From: Halobacillus litoralis
Lineage (GTDB): Bacteria; Bacillota; Bacilli; Bacillales; Halobacillaceae
Assembly (NCBI RefSeq): GCF_009856415.1
Contig: NZ_WMEZ01000005.1
Coordinates: 1-64,000 of the forward strand
DNA length: 64,000 nt
Direction: 5' to 3'
This document shows positions 39,052 through 47,942 of this stretch, piece after piece. A program made the translations under genes and the position numbers. Every line of letters begins with the position of its first letter. The stretch's first letter is position 1. The notes beneath the pieces were generated by a model that saw only the letters and a program-made list of their open reading frames with translations, was not told the DNA's origin and searched no databases.

Positions 39052-41670
39052 TTGAGTGAGGAGAAAAAAGCGAGTTGCTGTTCAAGTTCGGAAGAGATTT
39101 TGAAAGATGAAGCGGTGTCTTGTTGCTCTAGCGCTAAGGAAAAAGAGAAGACGGAAACAAGTTGTTGTTCGACCGTTAAGAAGGAAAAGGAGCCGGAAGC
39201 AACTTGTTGCTCAAATGCTACGGAAGAAGTGGAGGCGAACTCGACTTGTTGTTCTAGTGATACAACCAGCAATGAAGCACCCCAAGACCATTGTTGTGGA
39301 AATGAGCAAGAAGAGGTTTCGTGTTGTAGCTCAGGCGCGGATGTTGGAAGTGCTCAAAGTTCAAACGGGATGAAATTTAATGTCAAAGGTATGGACTGTC
39401 CTTCTTGCGCGGCCACCATTGAAAAAGGGCTGCAGAAGATTAGCGGCGTCCAATCGGTCAGCGTTAAGTATGGGACCGGCAAGATGACGGTAGCTGCTGA
39501 GGATGAAACCCTTTATGATCAGGTCCCGAAACATATTCGTAAATTAGGATTTGAAGCAGAGCCAGTGGATCGTCATAAGAATAAACAAACCTACAAAATA
39601 GAGGGAATGGATTGCGGCTCTTGTGCGATGACGATTGAAAAGCATTTGAGCAGAAATCCTGCCGTTCAAGACGTTCAAGTCCAATTTTCGACAGGGAAGA
39701 TGCATATTCAGCATACGACTTCTCCAAAAGAAATAATAAAAGAAGTAGGCAGGGCCGGATTTCAAGCTTCCATGGAAGGGAAAAATGACGATCAAAACCG
39801 GAAAGCTGCCAAAGGTGATGGGATATCAACGACGACTTTATCAGGGGTCTTCCTTGGTCTAGGTTTTATCGGTTCATTCGTGAATATTCCAGCTGAATTC
39901 ATCACGGCTTTTTATGCGGCAGCCATTCTTATCGGCGGGTTCAAGCCTGCGAGAAGTGCTTTTTATGCAATCAAGAGCGGTTCTTTGGATATGAACGTCC
40001 TCATGGCATCGGCAGCTATCGGGGCTGCCCTTATCGGAGAGTGGTTTGAGGGTGCCATGGTCGTCTGGCTGTTTGCATTAGGCAATACACTCCAAAACCG
40101 GTCCATTGAAAGGACGCGGGAATCGATCAGAAGTTTAATTAACCTTACGCCAAAAGAAGCTACGGTCAAATCAGGGAACCAACTCGTCCGTAAAGCGGTA
40201 GAAGAGGTGGGGATTGGCGAAGTCATCGTCGTTAAACCTGGGGAAAAGATTCCCTTGGATGGTGATGTGATTACCGGCATATCCAGTGTCAACCAAGCAC
40301 CGATCACTGGAGAATCTTTGCCTGTAGATAAGCAAATGGGAGATATCGTTTATGCAGGGACAGTAAATGAAAGTGGATCGTTAGAAATCGAAGTCACAAA
40401 GCTCGTGGAAGATACAACAATCGCTAAAATCATCCACCTTGTGGAAGAGGCTCAAGAGAAGAGAGCTCCTACCCAGGCTTTCGTGGATCGGTTTGCGCGT
40501 GTCTATACACCGATTGTATTCACTCTCGCTCTGTTGGTTATGGTCGTTCCACCTCTCTTCGGTTTTGGCACGTGGGGAGATTGGCTGTATAAAGGGCTCG
40601 CTTTACTTGTGGTCGCCTGTCCGTGTGCTCTTGTTATTTCTACACCGGTCGCGATTGTTTCAGCCATCGGAAATGCAGCTAAGAATGGTGTGCTCATCAA
40701 GGGCGGTACGTTTCTTGAAAAGGCCGGAACCATCAAAGCCATCGCTTTTGATAAAACAGGTACCCTTACAGAAGGGCGTCCAAAGGTTTCGGAAGTGCAC
40801 GCACTAGGCGTAAGCGAAGATGAATTGATCCGTGTGACGAGAACCATTGAAGAACATTCCACTCACCCGATTGCTCAGGCAATTATCACGTATGCATCAG
40901 AACGAAATATGACGGCGATCGAAGGCGAAGATTTCCAAGCAATTGCAGGAAAAGGTGCGAAAGCGAAGTTGGCTGGTGTGGAATATTTTGCTGGAAGTCC
41001 GAAGTTGTTTGAGGAGATACAGGTGTCTCTTTCTGATATAAAAGAACGGATTCAACAGTTGCAAAATGAGGGGCATACCATTGTCGTTGTAGGGACATCA
41101 GACAAAGTACTTGGCCTCATCGCTGTTGCTGATACCATTCGCGACATTACCGTTCAATCGATTCAAAAGCTGAAGCAGGTAGGGATGCAGGAAATGGTGA
41201 TGCTCACAGGGGATAACAAAGGAACAGCGGATAAGATTGCAAGGGAAACAGGCGTTGATCGCTATTTCGCTGAGCTTTTACCTGATGATAAAGTTTCAGC
41301 TGTGAAGAAACTGCAGAAGGAAGGAAAGAGTGTGGCGATGGTTGGAGATGGGATCAATGATGCTCCAGCTTTAGCGACCTCTGACCTAGGAATCGCTATG
41401 GGGGGAGCAGGAACAGATACGGCTATGGAAACCGCAGATATTGTGCTGATGGCCGATAATCTGGAAAAGCTTCCGCACACGATTCGTTTGAGCAGAAAAG
41501 CGTTGAAAGTTATCAAACAGAATGTGTGGTTTTCCTTAGTGACGAAGCTTGCGGCCCTGTTGCTCATTTTCCCAGGTTTCCTGACCTTATGGATGGCTGT
41601 GTTAAGTGACACAGGGGCAGCTTTACTCGTCATTCTCAACAGTATGAGACTATTAAGAAATAAATCATAA
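39052..41670 (+). CDS. cadA: CadA-type heavy-metal P1B-ATPase with Cys-Cys-rich N-terminus
   Basis: An 872-residue Zn/Cd/Pb efflux ATPase. The first 100 residues are unusual: seven Cys-Cys pairs, mostly in a (S/T)CCSS context, spaced by acidic/lysine linkers. Two heavy-metal-associated domains follow (GMDCPSC 113-119 and GMDCGSC 185-191). Then come the transport core with CPC at 523-525, the phosphorylation site Asp567 in DKTGTLTEG, the HP motif in EEHSTHPIAQAI, and MVGDGINDAPAL. The start is probably TTG 39052 behind AGGTGAG; GTG 39043 is in frame but overlaps it. It ends with a terminator shared with the aldolase gene. Cotranscribed with cadC. Confidence 0.93.
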   Translation: MSEEKKASCCSSSEEILKDEAVSCCSSAKEKEKTETSCCSTVKKEKEPEATCCSNATEEVEANSTCCSSDTTSNEAPQDHCCGNEQEEVSCCSSGADVGSAQSSNGMKFNVKGMDCPSCAATIEKGLQKISGVQSVSVKYGTGKMTVAAEDETLYDQVPKHIRKLGFEAEPVDRHKNKQTYKIEGMDCGSCAMTIEKHLSRNPAVQDVQVQFSTGKMHIQHTTSPKEIIKEVGRAGFQASMEGKNDDQNRKAAKGDGISTTTLSGVFLGLGFIGSFVNIPAEFITAFYAAAILIGGFKPARSAFYAIKSGSLDMNVLMASAAIGAALIGEWFEGAMVVWLFALGNTLQNRSIERTRESIRSLINLTPKEATVKSGNQLVRKAVEEVGIGEVIVVKPGEKIPLDGDVITGISSVNQAPITGESLPVDKQMGDIVYAGTVNESGSLEIEVTKLVEDTTIAKIIHLVEEAQEKRAPTQAFVDRFARVYTPIVFTLALLVMVVPPLFGFGTWGDWLYKGLALLVVACPCALVISTPVAIVSAIGNAAKNGVLIKGGTFLEKAGTIKAIAFDKTGTLTEGRPKVSEVHALGVSEDELIRVTRTIEEHSTHPIAQAIITYASERNMTAIEGEDFQAIAGKGAKAKLAGVEYFAGSPKLFEEIQVSLSDIKERIQQLQNEGHTIVVVGTSDKVLGLIAVADTIRDITVQSIQKLKQVGMQEMVMLTGDNKGTADKIARETGVDRYFAELLPDDKVSAVKKLQKEGKSVAMVGDGINDAPALATSDLGIAMGGAGTDTAMETADIVLMADNLEKLPHTIRLSRKALKVIKQNVWFSLVTKLAALLLIFPGFLTLWMAVLSDTGAALLVILNSMRLLRNKS

Positions 41671-41673
41671 AGA

Positions 41674-41706
41674 AAAGGGGCGACTCAAAGATCGCCCCTT
41701 TTTCTT
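41674..41706. terminator. Bidirectional terminator
   Basis: AAAAGGGGCG pairs with CGCCCCTTTT over 11 bases. Shared by cadA (+) and the aldolase gene (-). Confidence 0.85.
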
Positions 41707-41709
41707 GTG

Positions 41710-42600
41710 TTATTTTTTATAGACCGAAGCATCATAGATCGAGTCGACCGCTTTCTTCAGCTCTGCATTGAATTCCTCATCAGACTGATTAGCATTCAAG
41801 TCTGCGGCCAGAGCACGTGAGAAACTTGCGATGACACCATCGTTTTCTTTGAGCTTCTCGTTCGCTTCCTCACGGGAATAACCACCGGAAAGGGCAACGA
41901 CACGTACCACTCGAGGGTGATCGACGAGTTCTTTGTAAGCGTTCGGCTGCGTAGGGATTGTCAGCTTCAGCATTACGTTTTCATCATCAGATAGCTCATT
42001 TAAGTGTTTCAAAATTTCATCTCGGAGAAGTTCCTCGCATTTTTCTTTATCACTGCTGTGAATATCGACTTCTGGTTCAATGATCGGTACAAGGTCAGAA
42101 GCGATGATTCTTTTTCCAATGTCGAACTGCTGTTGAACGACTTCTTTAATTCCGCTAGGATTTGGCTCATGGATGACGGAACGCATTTTTGTGCCGAAAA
42201 TATTGCGTTCATTGGCACGGCGCAATGTTTCATCAAGATTATCAAACGGTTTCATAAGCTGGACGCCGTTTTCTTTTTCTGCGAGCCCTTTGTCGACTTT
42301 AAGGAAAGGGACAACCCCTTTGCTGGCTAAATAATCAGCCGTGAATTGACCTTCAATCTCCCTGTCCATCGTTTGCTCGAAGAGGATGGCTCCAAGGATG
42401 TGATCGGCATCAAAAGAAGGAGAGGTGATGATTCTTGTGCGCATTTGGTGGACAAGGTCGAACATCTCATCCTCACCTGAATAGGAATCTTCCGGGACGC
42501 CATAAGCGGCCAGTGCTTTCGGTGTACTTCCGCCACTTTGGTCAAGCGCTGCGATAAACCCATTGCCGTTCTTCATTTTTTCAAATTGCTTGTTGTTCAT
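41710..42600 (-). CDS. fda: Fructose-bisphosphate aldolase, class I
   Basis: A 296-residue Schiff-base aldolase of the Staphylococcus FdaB type, splitting fructose-1,6-bisphosphate to GAP and DHAP without a metal. Near the N-terminus it has [22 protein letters not shown] (typical [11 protein letters not shown] block). Later come [46 protein letters not shown] (catalytic Lys region) and [14 protein letters not shown]. The start is ATG 42600, with AAAGGAG 8 bases upstream; an in-frame extension of 50 codons further up has no ribosome site and is proline/histidine junk. Monocistronic. Its relation to the odd phosphofructokinase elsewhere in the window is only functional (both glycolytic). Confidence 0.93.
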   Translation of the reverse strand: MNNKQFEKMKNGNGFIAALDQSGGSTPKALAAYGVPEDSYSGEDEMFDLVHQMRTRIITSPSFDADHILGAILFEQTMDREIEGQFTADYLASKGVVPFLKVDKGLAEKENGVQLMKPFDNLDETLRRANERNIFGTKMRSVIHEPNPSGIKEVVQQQFDIGKRIIASDLVPIIEPEVDIHSSDKEKCEELLRDEILKHLNELSDDENVMLKLTIPTQPNAYKELVDHPRVVRVVALSGGYSREEANEKLKENDGVIASFSRALAADLNANQSDEEFNAELKKAVDSIYDASVYKK

Positions 42601-42774
42601 GTTTTCCACTCCTTTTTCGTAGTGTGAAAATTTCCCTTTATACTCTTCCCTTAAATTGGACTTGCATAACACATTATGGGGGAAGAGTTTTGGGTATGGA
42701 TGTGGGGGATGGTGTTTTATTAGAGCATGAAAAGGAATACTATGTATCAATCAGAGTTTAGAGGAGGAGTTTTT

Positions 42775-43506
42775 ATGGGGAAGTGGATTATGAACGTTCT
42801 GGCGTTCATTCTTGTGGTCACTGTGAATGGGCTTGCCAATGCTTTGCCTCTGAATGGTCAGACCACAGGTGAAATATCCAACCGTCTGAACGTGTTATTC
42901 ACTCCTGCAGGGTATGTGTTCAGCATATGGGGTCTTATTTATATTTTACTAGGAATCTGGGTGATCCGGCAGTTTCCGAAGAGCAGACGGGATTTGCCAA
43001 TCTACCAAGAAACAAGCGGACTCTTCGTCTTAAGCAGCGTGCTGAATAGTCTTTGGATCTTTATGTGGCACTATGAGTTTTTTGGAGTTTCGGTATTGGT
43101 GATGATTGCGTTGCTGCTAACATTGATCCGCTTATATCAAACCTTACAGAAGAATGATGCTTCTTTTTTCGACCGGCTTCCGTTCTCTGTTTATCTTGGC
43201 TGGATCAGTGTCGCAACAATCGCGAATATCAGCTACTATTTGACTTATATTGGGTGGGATGGATTCGGAATTTCCGCCTCGGTTTGGACGGTACTGTTAA
43301 TGATTGTGGGTACACTGCTTGCGGTTTTCTTTATGAAGAGCCAGGATGACTGGGTATACCCGCTCGTTTTTGTCTGGGCGTTTATCGGTATCGGAGTTAA
43401 AAATCAGGGGAGTGATGTCCCTCTTGTTGTAAACTCCGCTTTTATTCTTGCAGGACTCCTCCTTGTGGTCACCCTTTTATATGCATTTAGAGGAAAATCC
43501 ACTTGA
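42775..43506 (+). CDS. TspO/MBR-like tryptophan-rich membrane protein
   Basis: A 243-residue membrane protein with six or seven helices. It shows FTPAGYVFSIWGLIYILLGIWVI near residue 45, the TspO/MBR-like signature with Trp in helix 1-2, and SLWIFMWHYEFF and YLGWISVATIANISYYL later. It is longer than the five-helix TspO core, matching the extended tryptophan-rich group found in Firmicutes. Family members bind porphyrins or other hydrophobic ligands; the role here is unknown. The start is ATG 42775 with GAGGAGG upstream. A divergent promoter is shared with fda. Confidence 0.8.
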   Translation: MGKWIMNVLAFILVVTVNGLANALPLNGQTTGEISNRLNVLFTPAGYVFSIWGLIYILLGIWVIRQFPKSRRDLPIYQETSGLFVLSSVLNSLWIFMWHYEFFGVSVLVMIALLLTLIRLYQTLQKNDASFFDRLPFSVYLGWISVATIANISYYLTYIGWDGFGISASVWTVLLMIVGTLLAVFFMKSQDDWVYPLVFVWAFIGIGVKNQGSDVPLVVNSAFILAGLLLVVTLLYAFRGKST

Positions 43507-43531
43507 TGCGTTCATCAAGTGGATTTTTTTG
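43499..43531. terminator. Bidirectional terminator
   Basis: ATCCACTTGATG pairs with CATCAAGTGGAT over 4 bases, followed by seven T. Shared with the convergent P450 gene. Confidence 0.88.
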
Positions 43532-43532
43532 C

Positions 43533-44729
43533 TTACAAAGAAACAGGAAGGGAATCAAGCCCTCTTAATAGGAAAACGGACCGCCATTCGGGCTGAGTTA
43601 CATCACGATTCAGGTCAATGTCAGGGAATGTGGTTAGTAACTTTTCCAGCGCAATTTTCCCTTCGAGTCGAGCGAGAGGCGCGCCGAGACAAAAATGGAT
43701 CCCGAACCCAAACGCGACATGTGCATTTCTTTCTCTTGTCACATCAAATTGAGAGGCATGTTCAAATTTTTCTTCATCACGGTTAGCTGAGCTGAGCGAT
43801 GCGACAATGAAATCCCCACGCCGGATGGACTGGCCGTGGAAATCGATGTTCTCATCTGCCCATCGGGCCGTCGAGAAATCGACAGGACTGTAATAGCGAA
43901 GTCCTTCTTCGATCGCACCAGAAATGAGAGTAGGATCAGCCTTTACTTTTTCAAGCTGGTCAGGGTGTTCAAATAGGGCATACAGCGTATTCCCAATCAA
44001 GTTAACCGTCGTTTCGTGGCCGGCGATGATCAAAAGGACGATCATGGAATAAAGTTCGTTTCTAGTCAGCTGTTCCCCGTCTTCTTCGGTTTGGATGAGA
44101 TGGGAAACCAAGTCATCCTGAGGTTCGTATTTTCGTCGTTCAAAAAGCTCTGTCAGGTAGGTAGTGAAAGCTTCTACATCACCCATGAAGTCAGGGTCCA
44201 TTTCATTGGATGCAGAGACAATGGTGTTGGACCATTTTCTGAATTTATCCCGGTCCTCTGCGGGAACGCCAAGCATCTCACTGATAACGATAATAGGCAG
44301 GGGAAAAGCATAATCATCAATTAAATCAACCGTTGTTTCTTTTTGCTTCATTTGGTTTAATAGATCATCCGCAATTTCACGGATTCTTGGTTCCAGCTGC
44401 TTAATGGTTTTAGGGTTGAAGTAAGGTTGGACGAGTTTGCGCAGGCGTGAATGGTCAGGTGGATCAACGTCGAGCATCATGTTTTGGAAGATGTTGAATT
44501 CATTTTGTTCGGCGTCTTGAGATGAAGAAGCGAATAATTTGCTTTGGTCCTTAATGAAACTGGGTGATTTCAAGAGTTCTTTCACGTGCTCGTATTTCGT
44601 AATCATCCAGGAGTGGTTCTTCCCATCACTGTTCATGGGGAAAATAGGTCGATCCTTTCTTAACTTTTCATAGAACGGATAAGCTCCATTTTTAAAATTC
44701 GACTGCTGGAGTGTTTCCATGTTTCCCAT
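43533..44729 (-). CDS. Cytochrome P450 (CYP107-like)
   Basis: A 398-residue soluble P450 monooxygenase. The I-helix motif is IAGHETTVN, with EGLRYYSP (ExxR) and the heme-binding FGFGIHFCLGAPLAR, whose Cys347 is the axial ligand. Length and motifs fit the bacterial class I CYP107/CYP109 group, which needs external ferredoxin and reductase; none is encoded nearby. The substrate is unknown. GAGGAGG lies 8 bases before the ATG. A divergent aldo/keto reductase gene starts about 200 bases away across a perfect palindrome. Confidence 0.93.
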   Translation of the reverse strand: MGNMETLQQSNFKNGAYPFYEKLRKDRPIFPMNSDGKNHSWMITKYEHVKELLKSPSFIKDQSKLFASSSQDAEQNEFNIFQNMMLDVDPPDHSRLRKLVQPYFNPKTIKQLEPRIREIADDLLNQMKQKETTVDLIDDYAFPLPIIVISEMLGVPAEDRDKFRKWSNTIVSASNEMDPDFMGDVEAFTTYLTELFERRKYEPQDDLVSHLIQTEEDGEQLTRNELYSMIVLLIIAGHETTVNLIGNTLYALFEHPDQLEKVKADPTLISGAIEEGLRYYSPVDFSTARWADENIDFHGQSIRRGDFIVASLSSANRDEEKFEHASQFDVTRERNAHVAFGFGIHFCLGAPLARLEGKIALEKLLTTFPDIDLNRDVTQPEWRSVFLLRGLDSLPVSL

Positions 44730-44800
44730 TCAACGTTCCTCCTCTGAAATGATCTGTCTCCCTTGGATTATATAAGGGAATGCAGATAAATGGAAATAAA

Positions 44801-44842
44801 AGGAGTACCAGGTCATCCAGATTCTGGATGACCTGGTACTCC
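44801..44842. repeat. Perfect palindrome between the P450 and AKR genes
   Basis: AGTACCAGGTCATCCAG pairs exactly with CTGGATGACCTGGTACT over ATT, with GG/CC extending the arm to about 19 bases. It lies upstream of both divergent genes, so it is not their terminator. The core CCAGGTCATCCA recurs at 47943-47983. Confidence 0.8.
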
Positions 44843-44849
44843 CTTTTAT

Positions 44850-44863
44850 TGTAAGCGTTATTC
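44850..44863 (+). promoter_or_regulatory. cre-like site before the aldo/keto reductase
   Basis: TGTAAGCGTTATTC agrees with the first 12 positions of TGNAARCGNWWWCA, with the last two different. It lies about 60 bases before the start. Confidence 0.35.
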
Positions 44864-44925
44864 CTTTCGGTTTTGAGGGAAAGTGATAGGATAAGGGTAG
44901 GCTTGGAAAGAAAGGTGGAAACATT

Positions 44926-45843
44926 GTGAAGAAAATTCAATTAGGGAACAGTGATTTAGAAGTCGGAGAAATATCTCTTGGCTGTATGAGAATGAGTGAG
45001 CTGAGCACGAAGGATGCATCTGGAGTGATCACGAACGCAGTCGAGAATGGGGTCGACTTATTTGATCACGCCGATATTTATGGTAAAGGAGAATCGGATT
45101 CTGTATTTGCGGAAGCTCTGAAGGAGACCGGCGTGTCACGTGAGGACATCAAGCTGCAAACGAAATGCGGCATTCGTAAAGGTTTCTTCGATTTTTCTAA
45201 AGAGCATATTCTGGAGTCTGTGGATGGCAGTCTGAAGCGGTTGAATACAGATTATGTGGACAGCTTTTTGCTGCACCGTCCAGATGCTTTGATGGAGCCG
45301 GAAGAAGTAGCGGAAGCATTTGCCACATTGAAAGAAAGCGGAAAGGTACGATACTTTGGTGTCAGTAACCAAAACCCGATGCAAATGGAACTCCTGAAGA
45401 AATACATGGGAGAAAGCTTGATCGTCAATCAGCTGCAACTCAGCATCGTCCATACACCGATGATTGATGCTGGTTTTAATGTGAACATGCAAAACGATCC
45501 GGCCGTCGTCAGGGACAGCAATGTATTGGAGTACTGCCGCCTGAACGACATCACGATTCAAGCATGGTCACCATTCCAGCACGGGATGATTGAAGGTCCT
45601 TTTGTAGGCAATGACGCGTTCCCAGAAGTGAATGCCAAGCTTCAGGAACTGGCTGAAAAGTATGATGTGACGGATTCTGCCATCGCAATTGCCTGGATTC
45701 TTCGTCACCCTGCGAACATTCAACCTGTTGTGGGGACTATGAATACGCAGCGGATGCAGGACATTGCCAAAGCTTCTCATATTGTCTTGTCCAGAGAAGA
45801 ATGGTACGAGCTTTACCGGGCTGCTGGTAACGATTTACCGTAA
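44926..45843 (+). CDS. Aldo/keto reductase (YdhF-like)
   Basis: A 305-residue NADPH-dependent carbonyl reductase, TIM barrel. Catalytic residues are Asp in FDHADIYGKGESD (Asp and Tyr), Lys in LQTKCGI and His in FLLHRPDALM. The C-terminal WSPFQHG and QPVVGTMNTQR are the cofactor blocks. It resembles the B. subtilis YdhF / E. coli YdhF group with unknown natural substrate. The start is GTG 44926, with AAAGGTGG upstream. Monocistronic with terminator. The palindrome and cre-like site precede it. Confidence 0.9.
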   Translation: MKKIQLGNSDLEVGEISLGCMRMSELSTKDASGVITNAVENGVDLFDHADIYGKGESDSVFAEALKETGVSREDIKLQTKCGIRKGFFDFSKEHILESVDGSLKRLNTDYVDSFLLHRPDALMEPEEVAEAFATLKESGKVRYFGVSNQNPMQMELLKKYMGESLIVNQLQLSIVHTPMIDAGFNVNMQNDPAVVRDSNVLEYCRLNDITIQAWSPFQHGMIEGPFVGNDAFPEVNAKLQELAEKYDVTDSAIAIAWILRHPANIQPVVGTMNTQRMQDIAKASHIVLSREEWYELYRAAGNDLP

Positions 45844-45859
45844 CATCTGTTGAAGTAGG

Positions 45860-45891
45860 GGGCTAATCGGGTTTGCGGTTAGCCTTCTTCT
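45860..45891 (+). terminator. Terminator after the AKR gene
   Basis: GGCTAA pairs with TTAGCC over 12 bases (outer pairs with wobble), followed by TTCTTCT. Weak. Confidence 0.5.
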
Positions 45892-46034
45892 CGTATGGAG
45901 AACCTTTCCTCATATAAAATAGGTAGAATCCGGAATGAGAAAATGTCTTTAGCGAATGATAATAACAGCGATAAATCCGTCTTTTTGATTGAAAATGCTG
46001 TAAAAAGAACGGGGATTTTGAAAAAAATCACGAT

Positions 46035-46048
46035 TGTAAGCGTTTATT
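46035..46048 (+). promoter_or_regulatory. cre-like site upstream of the ndh operon
   Basis: TGTAAGCGTTTATT matches twelve of fourteen positions of the CcpA consensus TGNAARCGNWWWCA. Confidence 0.4.
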
Positions 46049-46056
46049 TTGTAAGA

Positions 46057-46074
46057 ATGTGTTGTGCTTCACAA
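46057..46074 (+). promoter_or_regulatory. Rex-like redox operator
   Basis: ATGTGTTGTGCTTCACAA fits the remembered Rex palindrome TTGTGA-N6-TCACAA: the right half is perfect, the left half ATGTGT has 4 of 6. Rex controls the yjlC-ndh operon in B. subtilis, which has the same gene content. Confidence 0.5.
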
Positions 46075-46210
46075 GATTATATTTTACTCTAGTAACGTTA
46101 GCTATAAAATAGCACTCTTACTGTTTTATAACAGGTAGAGCTTTCGTTGCTTGTACTAGTTATTTACTTATAAAAAAATGAGCCCCGGGCTCAAAAAAGG
46201 AGAAGTGGAT

Positions 46211-46642
46211 ATGGCAGATTCATTCACAACAGAAAAAGACGGGCAGACAAACGTTGCTCGTGACGAGCGTGAACTGCTCGACCAACTACTGGAACCTGAA
46301 GTACAGGAATCTTTGACTGTTCTTGTGAAAGAGCTTCCGAAGCTTACCGAATTGGTGAAGATTCTTTCAAGCTCCTACGATACCGTTCAATCGCTTGCGA
46401 CGGATGAAGTTCTGAAAAAAGACACGGTTGAGTTCATGTCAGAAGTGGCTGAGCCTCTCAAACATACCGTGAAAGAAGTAGCGCAGAACGCAATCGAAGC
46501 GAAAGATCATGCGGAAAGCAGCTCAGAAGTCATCGGACTATTCGGCTTGATGAAGATGTTGAAAGACCCTCAAGCTCAAAAAATGTTCCGTTTCGTCAAC
46601 GCATACTTAAAAGTATCCGCTGAACGCAATCACAAAGAGTAG
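46211..46642 (+). CDS. yjlC: DUF1641 family protein (YjlC-like)
   Basis: A 143-residue soluble helical protein with the DUF1641 block LTVLVKELPKLTELVKIL, an acidic N-terminus (EKDGQTNVARDERELLDQLLEPEVQ) and GLFGLMKMLKDPQAQK near the C-terminus. This family also includes FdhF-associated proteins. In B. subtilis it is the first gene of yjlC-ndh, the same order as here. The function is unknown, perhaps assembly or regulation of the dehydrogenase. The start is ATG 46211, with AAAAGGAG 10 bases upstream. Cotranscribed with ndh, 17 bases apart. Confidence 0.88.
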   Translation: MADSFTTEKDGQTNVARDERELLDQLLEPEVQESLTVLVKELPKLTELVKILSSSYDTVQSLATDEVLKKDTVEFMSEVAEPLKHTVKEVAQNAIEAKDHAESSSEVIGLFGLMKMLKDPQAQKMFRFVNAYLKVSAERNHKE

Positions 46643-46659
46643 GAAATGGAGGAATCAAC

Positions 46660-47841
46660 ATGTCAAAAGAAATCGTCATTCTAGGCGGCGGTTATGGCGG
46701 GCTTCTTGCCGCTTTGTCTGTGCGCCAATACATGGACGCTTCTGAAGCGAACGTGACAATCATTAACAAAACCCCGACACACCAAATCATTACAGAATTG
46801 CACCGTTTGGCAGCAGGAAACATTTCTGAGCAGGCGGCAGCGCTTCCTCTTGAGAAGTTGTTGAAAGGAAAAGACATCAACCTTAAGGTTGCGACGATCG
46901 AGTCCTTTTCTGTCAATGACAAGAAGATTTCACTGGAAGATGGTTCTGAACTGTTCTATGATGCTTTGGTCGTGGCACTGGGTAGTGTAACGAACTACTT
47001 CGGCATCCCAGGACTGCAGGAACACAGCATGGTCCTTAAATCTGCGGAAGATGCAAATAAAATCCGTGAACATGTGGAAGCACGCATTCGTGATTATGCA
47101 GCAACGAATAACGAAGCAGATGCACACATCGTCATCGGCGGTGGTGGCTTGACTGGTGTTGAGCTTGTCGGTGAATTGGCTGATGAAACACCAGCTATGG
47201 CTAAAAAGTACGGAGTTAATCCTGAAGAAATCAAGCTGACACTCGTAGAAGCGATGCCGAAGATTTTGCCGATGCTTCCTGATCACTTGATTGAAAGAGC
47301 AACGAAGAGCCTTGAAAAACGCGGCGTTGAATTCCTGACAGAACTTCCTGTCACGAATGTAGAAGGAAACGTCATCGAGTTGAAAGACGGCCGTAAACTG
47401 ACAGCGAATACGTTCGTTTGGACCGGTGGAGTTGCAGGCAACCCACTTGTCGGTGAATCTGGTATTGAAGTAAATCGCGGACGCGCGTCTGTGAACAACT
47501 ATCTTCAGTCCGTTTCCCACAAAGACGTATTTGTCGTCGGTGACAGTGCGGTTTACTTCAAACCAGGTGATGAACGCCCACAACCACCGACAGCGCAAAT
47601 CGCTTGGCAGATGGGTGATACCGTCGGTTATAACCTATATGCCTTCCTTGAAGACAAGAGCTTTGAAGAGTTTGAACCTGTCAACTCAGGTACGCTCGCA
47701 AGCCTTGGCCGTAAAGACGCGGTCGCTTTCATCGGTGCCAACCAGACACCATTGAAAGGTCTTCCGGCTTCTGTCATGAAAGAAGCAAGTAATGTACGTT
47801 ACCTTTCCCACATCAAGGGGCTATTCGCACTTGCCTATTAA
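46660..47841 (+). CDS. ndh: Type II NADH dehydrogenase (NDH-2)
   Basis: A 393-residue single-subunit, non-proton-pumping NADH:menaquinone oxidoreductase with FAD, attached to the inner membrane face. The two Rossmann motifs are ILGGGYGGLLAALS (about 6-19) and VIGGGGLTGVELVGEL (about 151-166). Later come VFVVGDSAVYF (about 290) and PPTAQIAWQMG, the quinone-end motif. The C-terminus ends IKGLFALAY, shorter than some NDH-2. GGAGG lies 7 bases before the ATG. Second gene of the DUF1641-ndh operon with a strong terminator. Regulation by Rex and CcpA is suggested by the upstream sites. Confidence 0.93.
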   Translation: MSKEIVILGGGYGGLLAALSVRQYMDASEANVTIINKTPTHQIITELHRLAAGNISEQAAALPLEKLLKGKDINLKVATIESFSVNDKKISLEDGSELFYDALVVALGSVTNYFGIPGLQEHSMVLKSAEDANKIREHVEARIRDYAATNNEADAHIVIGGGGLTGVELVGELADETPAMAKKYGVNPEEIKLTLVEAMPKILPMLPDHLIERATKSLEKRGVEFLTELPVTNVEGNVIELKDGRKLTANTFVWTGGVAGNPLVGESGIEVNRGRASVNNYLQSVSHKDVFVVGDSAVYFKPGDERPQPPTAQIAWQMGDTVGYNLYAFLEDKSFEEFEPVNSGTLASLGRKDAVAFIGANQTPLKGLPASVMKEASNVRYLSHIKGLFALAY

Positions 47842-47874
47842 GAACATATGCTAAGGTGAAATACCCTTAACAAA

Positions 47875-47923
47875 CGCCTGCTTCCAACCGCTCCCAAGCG
47901 AAGACGAAGCAGGCGTTTTTTTG
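47875..47923 (+). terminator. Terminator after ndh
   Basis: ACGCCTGCTTC pairs with GAAGCAGGCGT over 21 bases, followed by seven T. Confidence 0.85.
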
Positions 47924-47942
47924 TGCTGTATTTACATTATTT

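Larger units (their letters stand above)
45892..46210. other. Regulatory region of the ndh operon
   Basis: This 320-base region before the DUF1641-ndh operon contains a cre-like and a Rex-like site. An open frame at 45895-46092 runs across both and has no ribosome site, so I do not treat it as a gene. An imperfect repeat TATAAAA...TTTTATA lies at about 46103-46130. Confidence 0.55.

Noticed and set aside
42601-42750. Fifty-codon N-terminal extension of the aldolase
   Set aside because: Proline/histidine-rich, no ribosome site, and the family start fits ATG 42600 with AAAGGAG.
45895-46092. 65-codon frame before the DUF1641 gene
   Set aside because: No ribosome site, and the Rex-like and cre-like sites lie inside it, so it reads as regulatory DNA.
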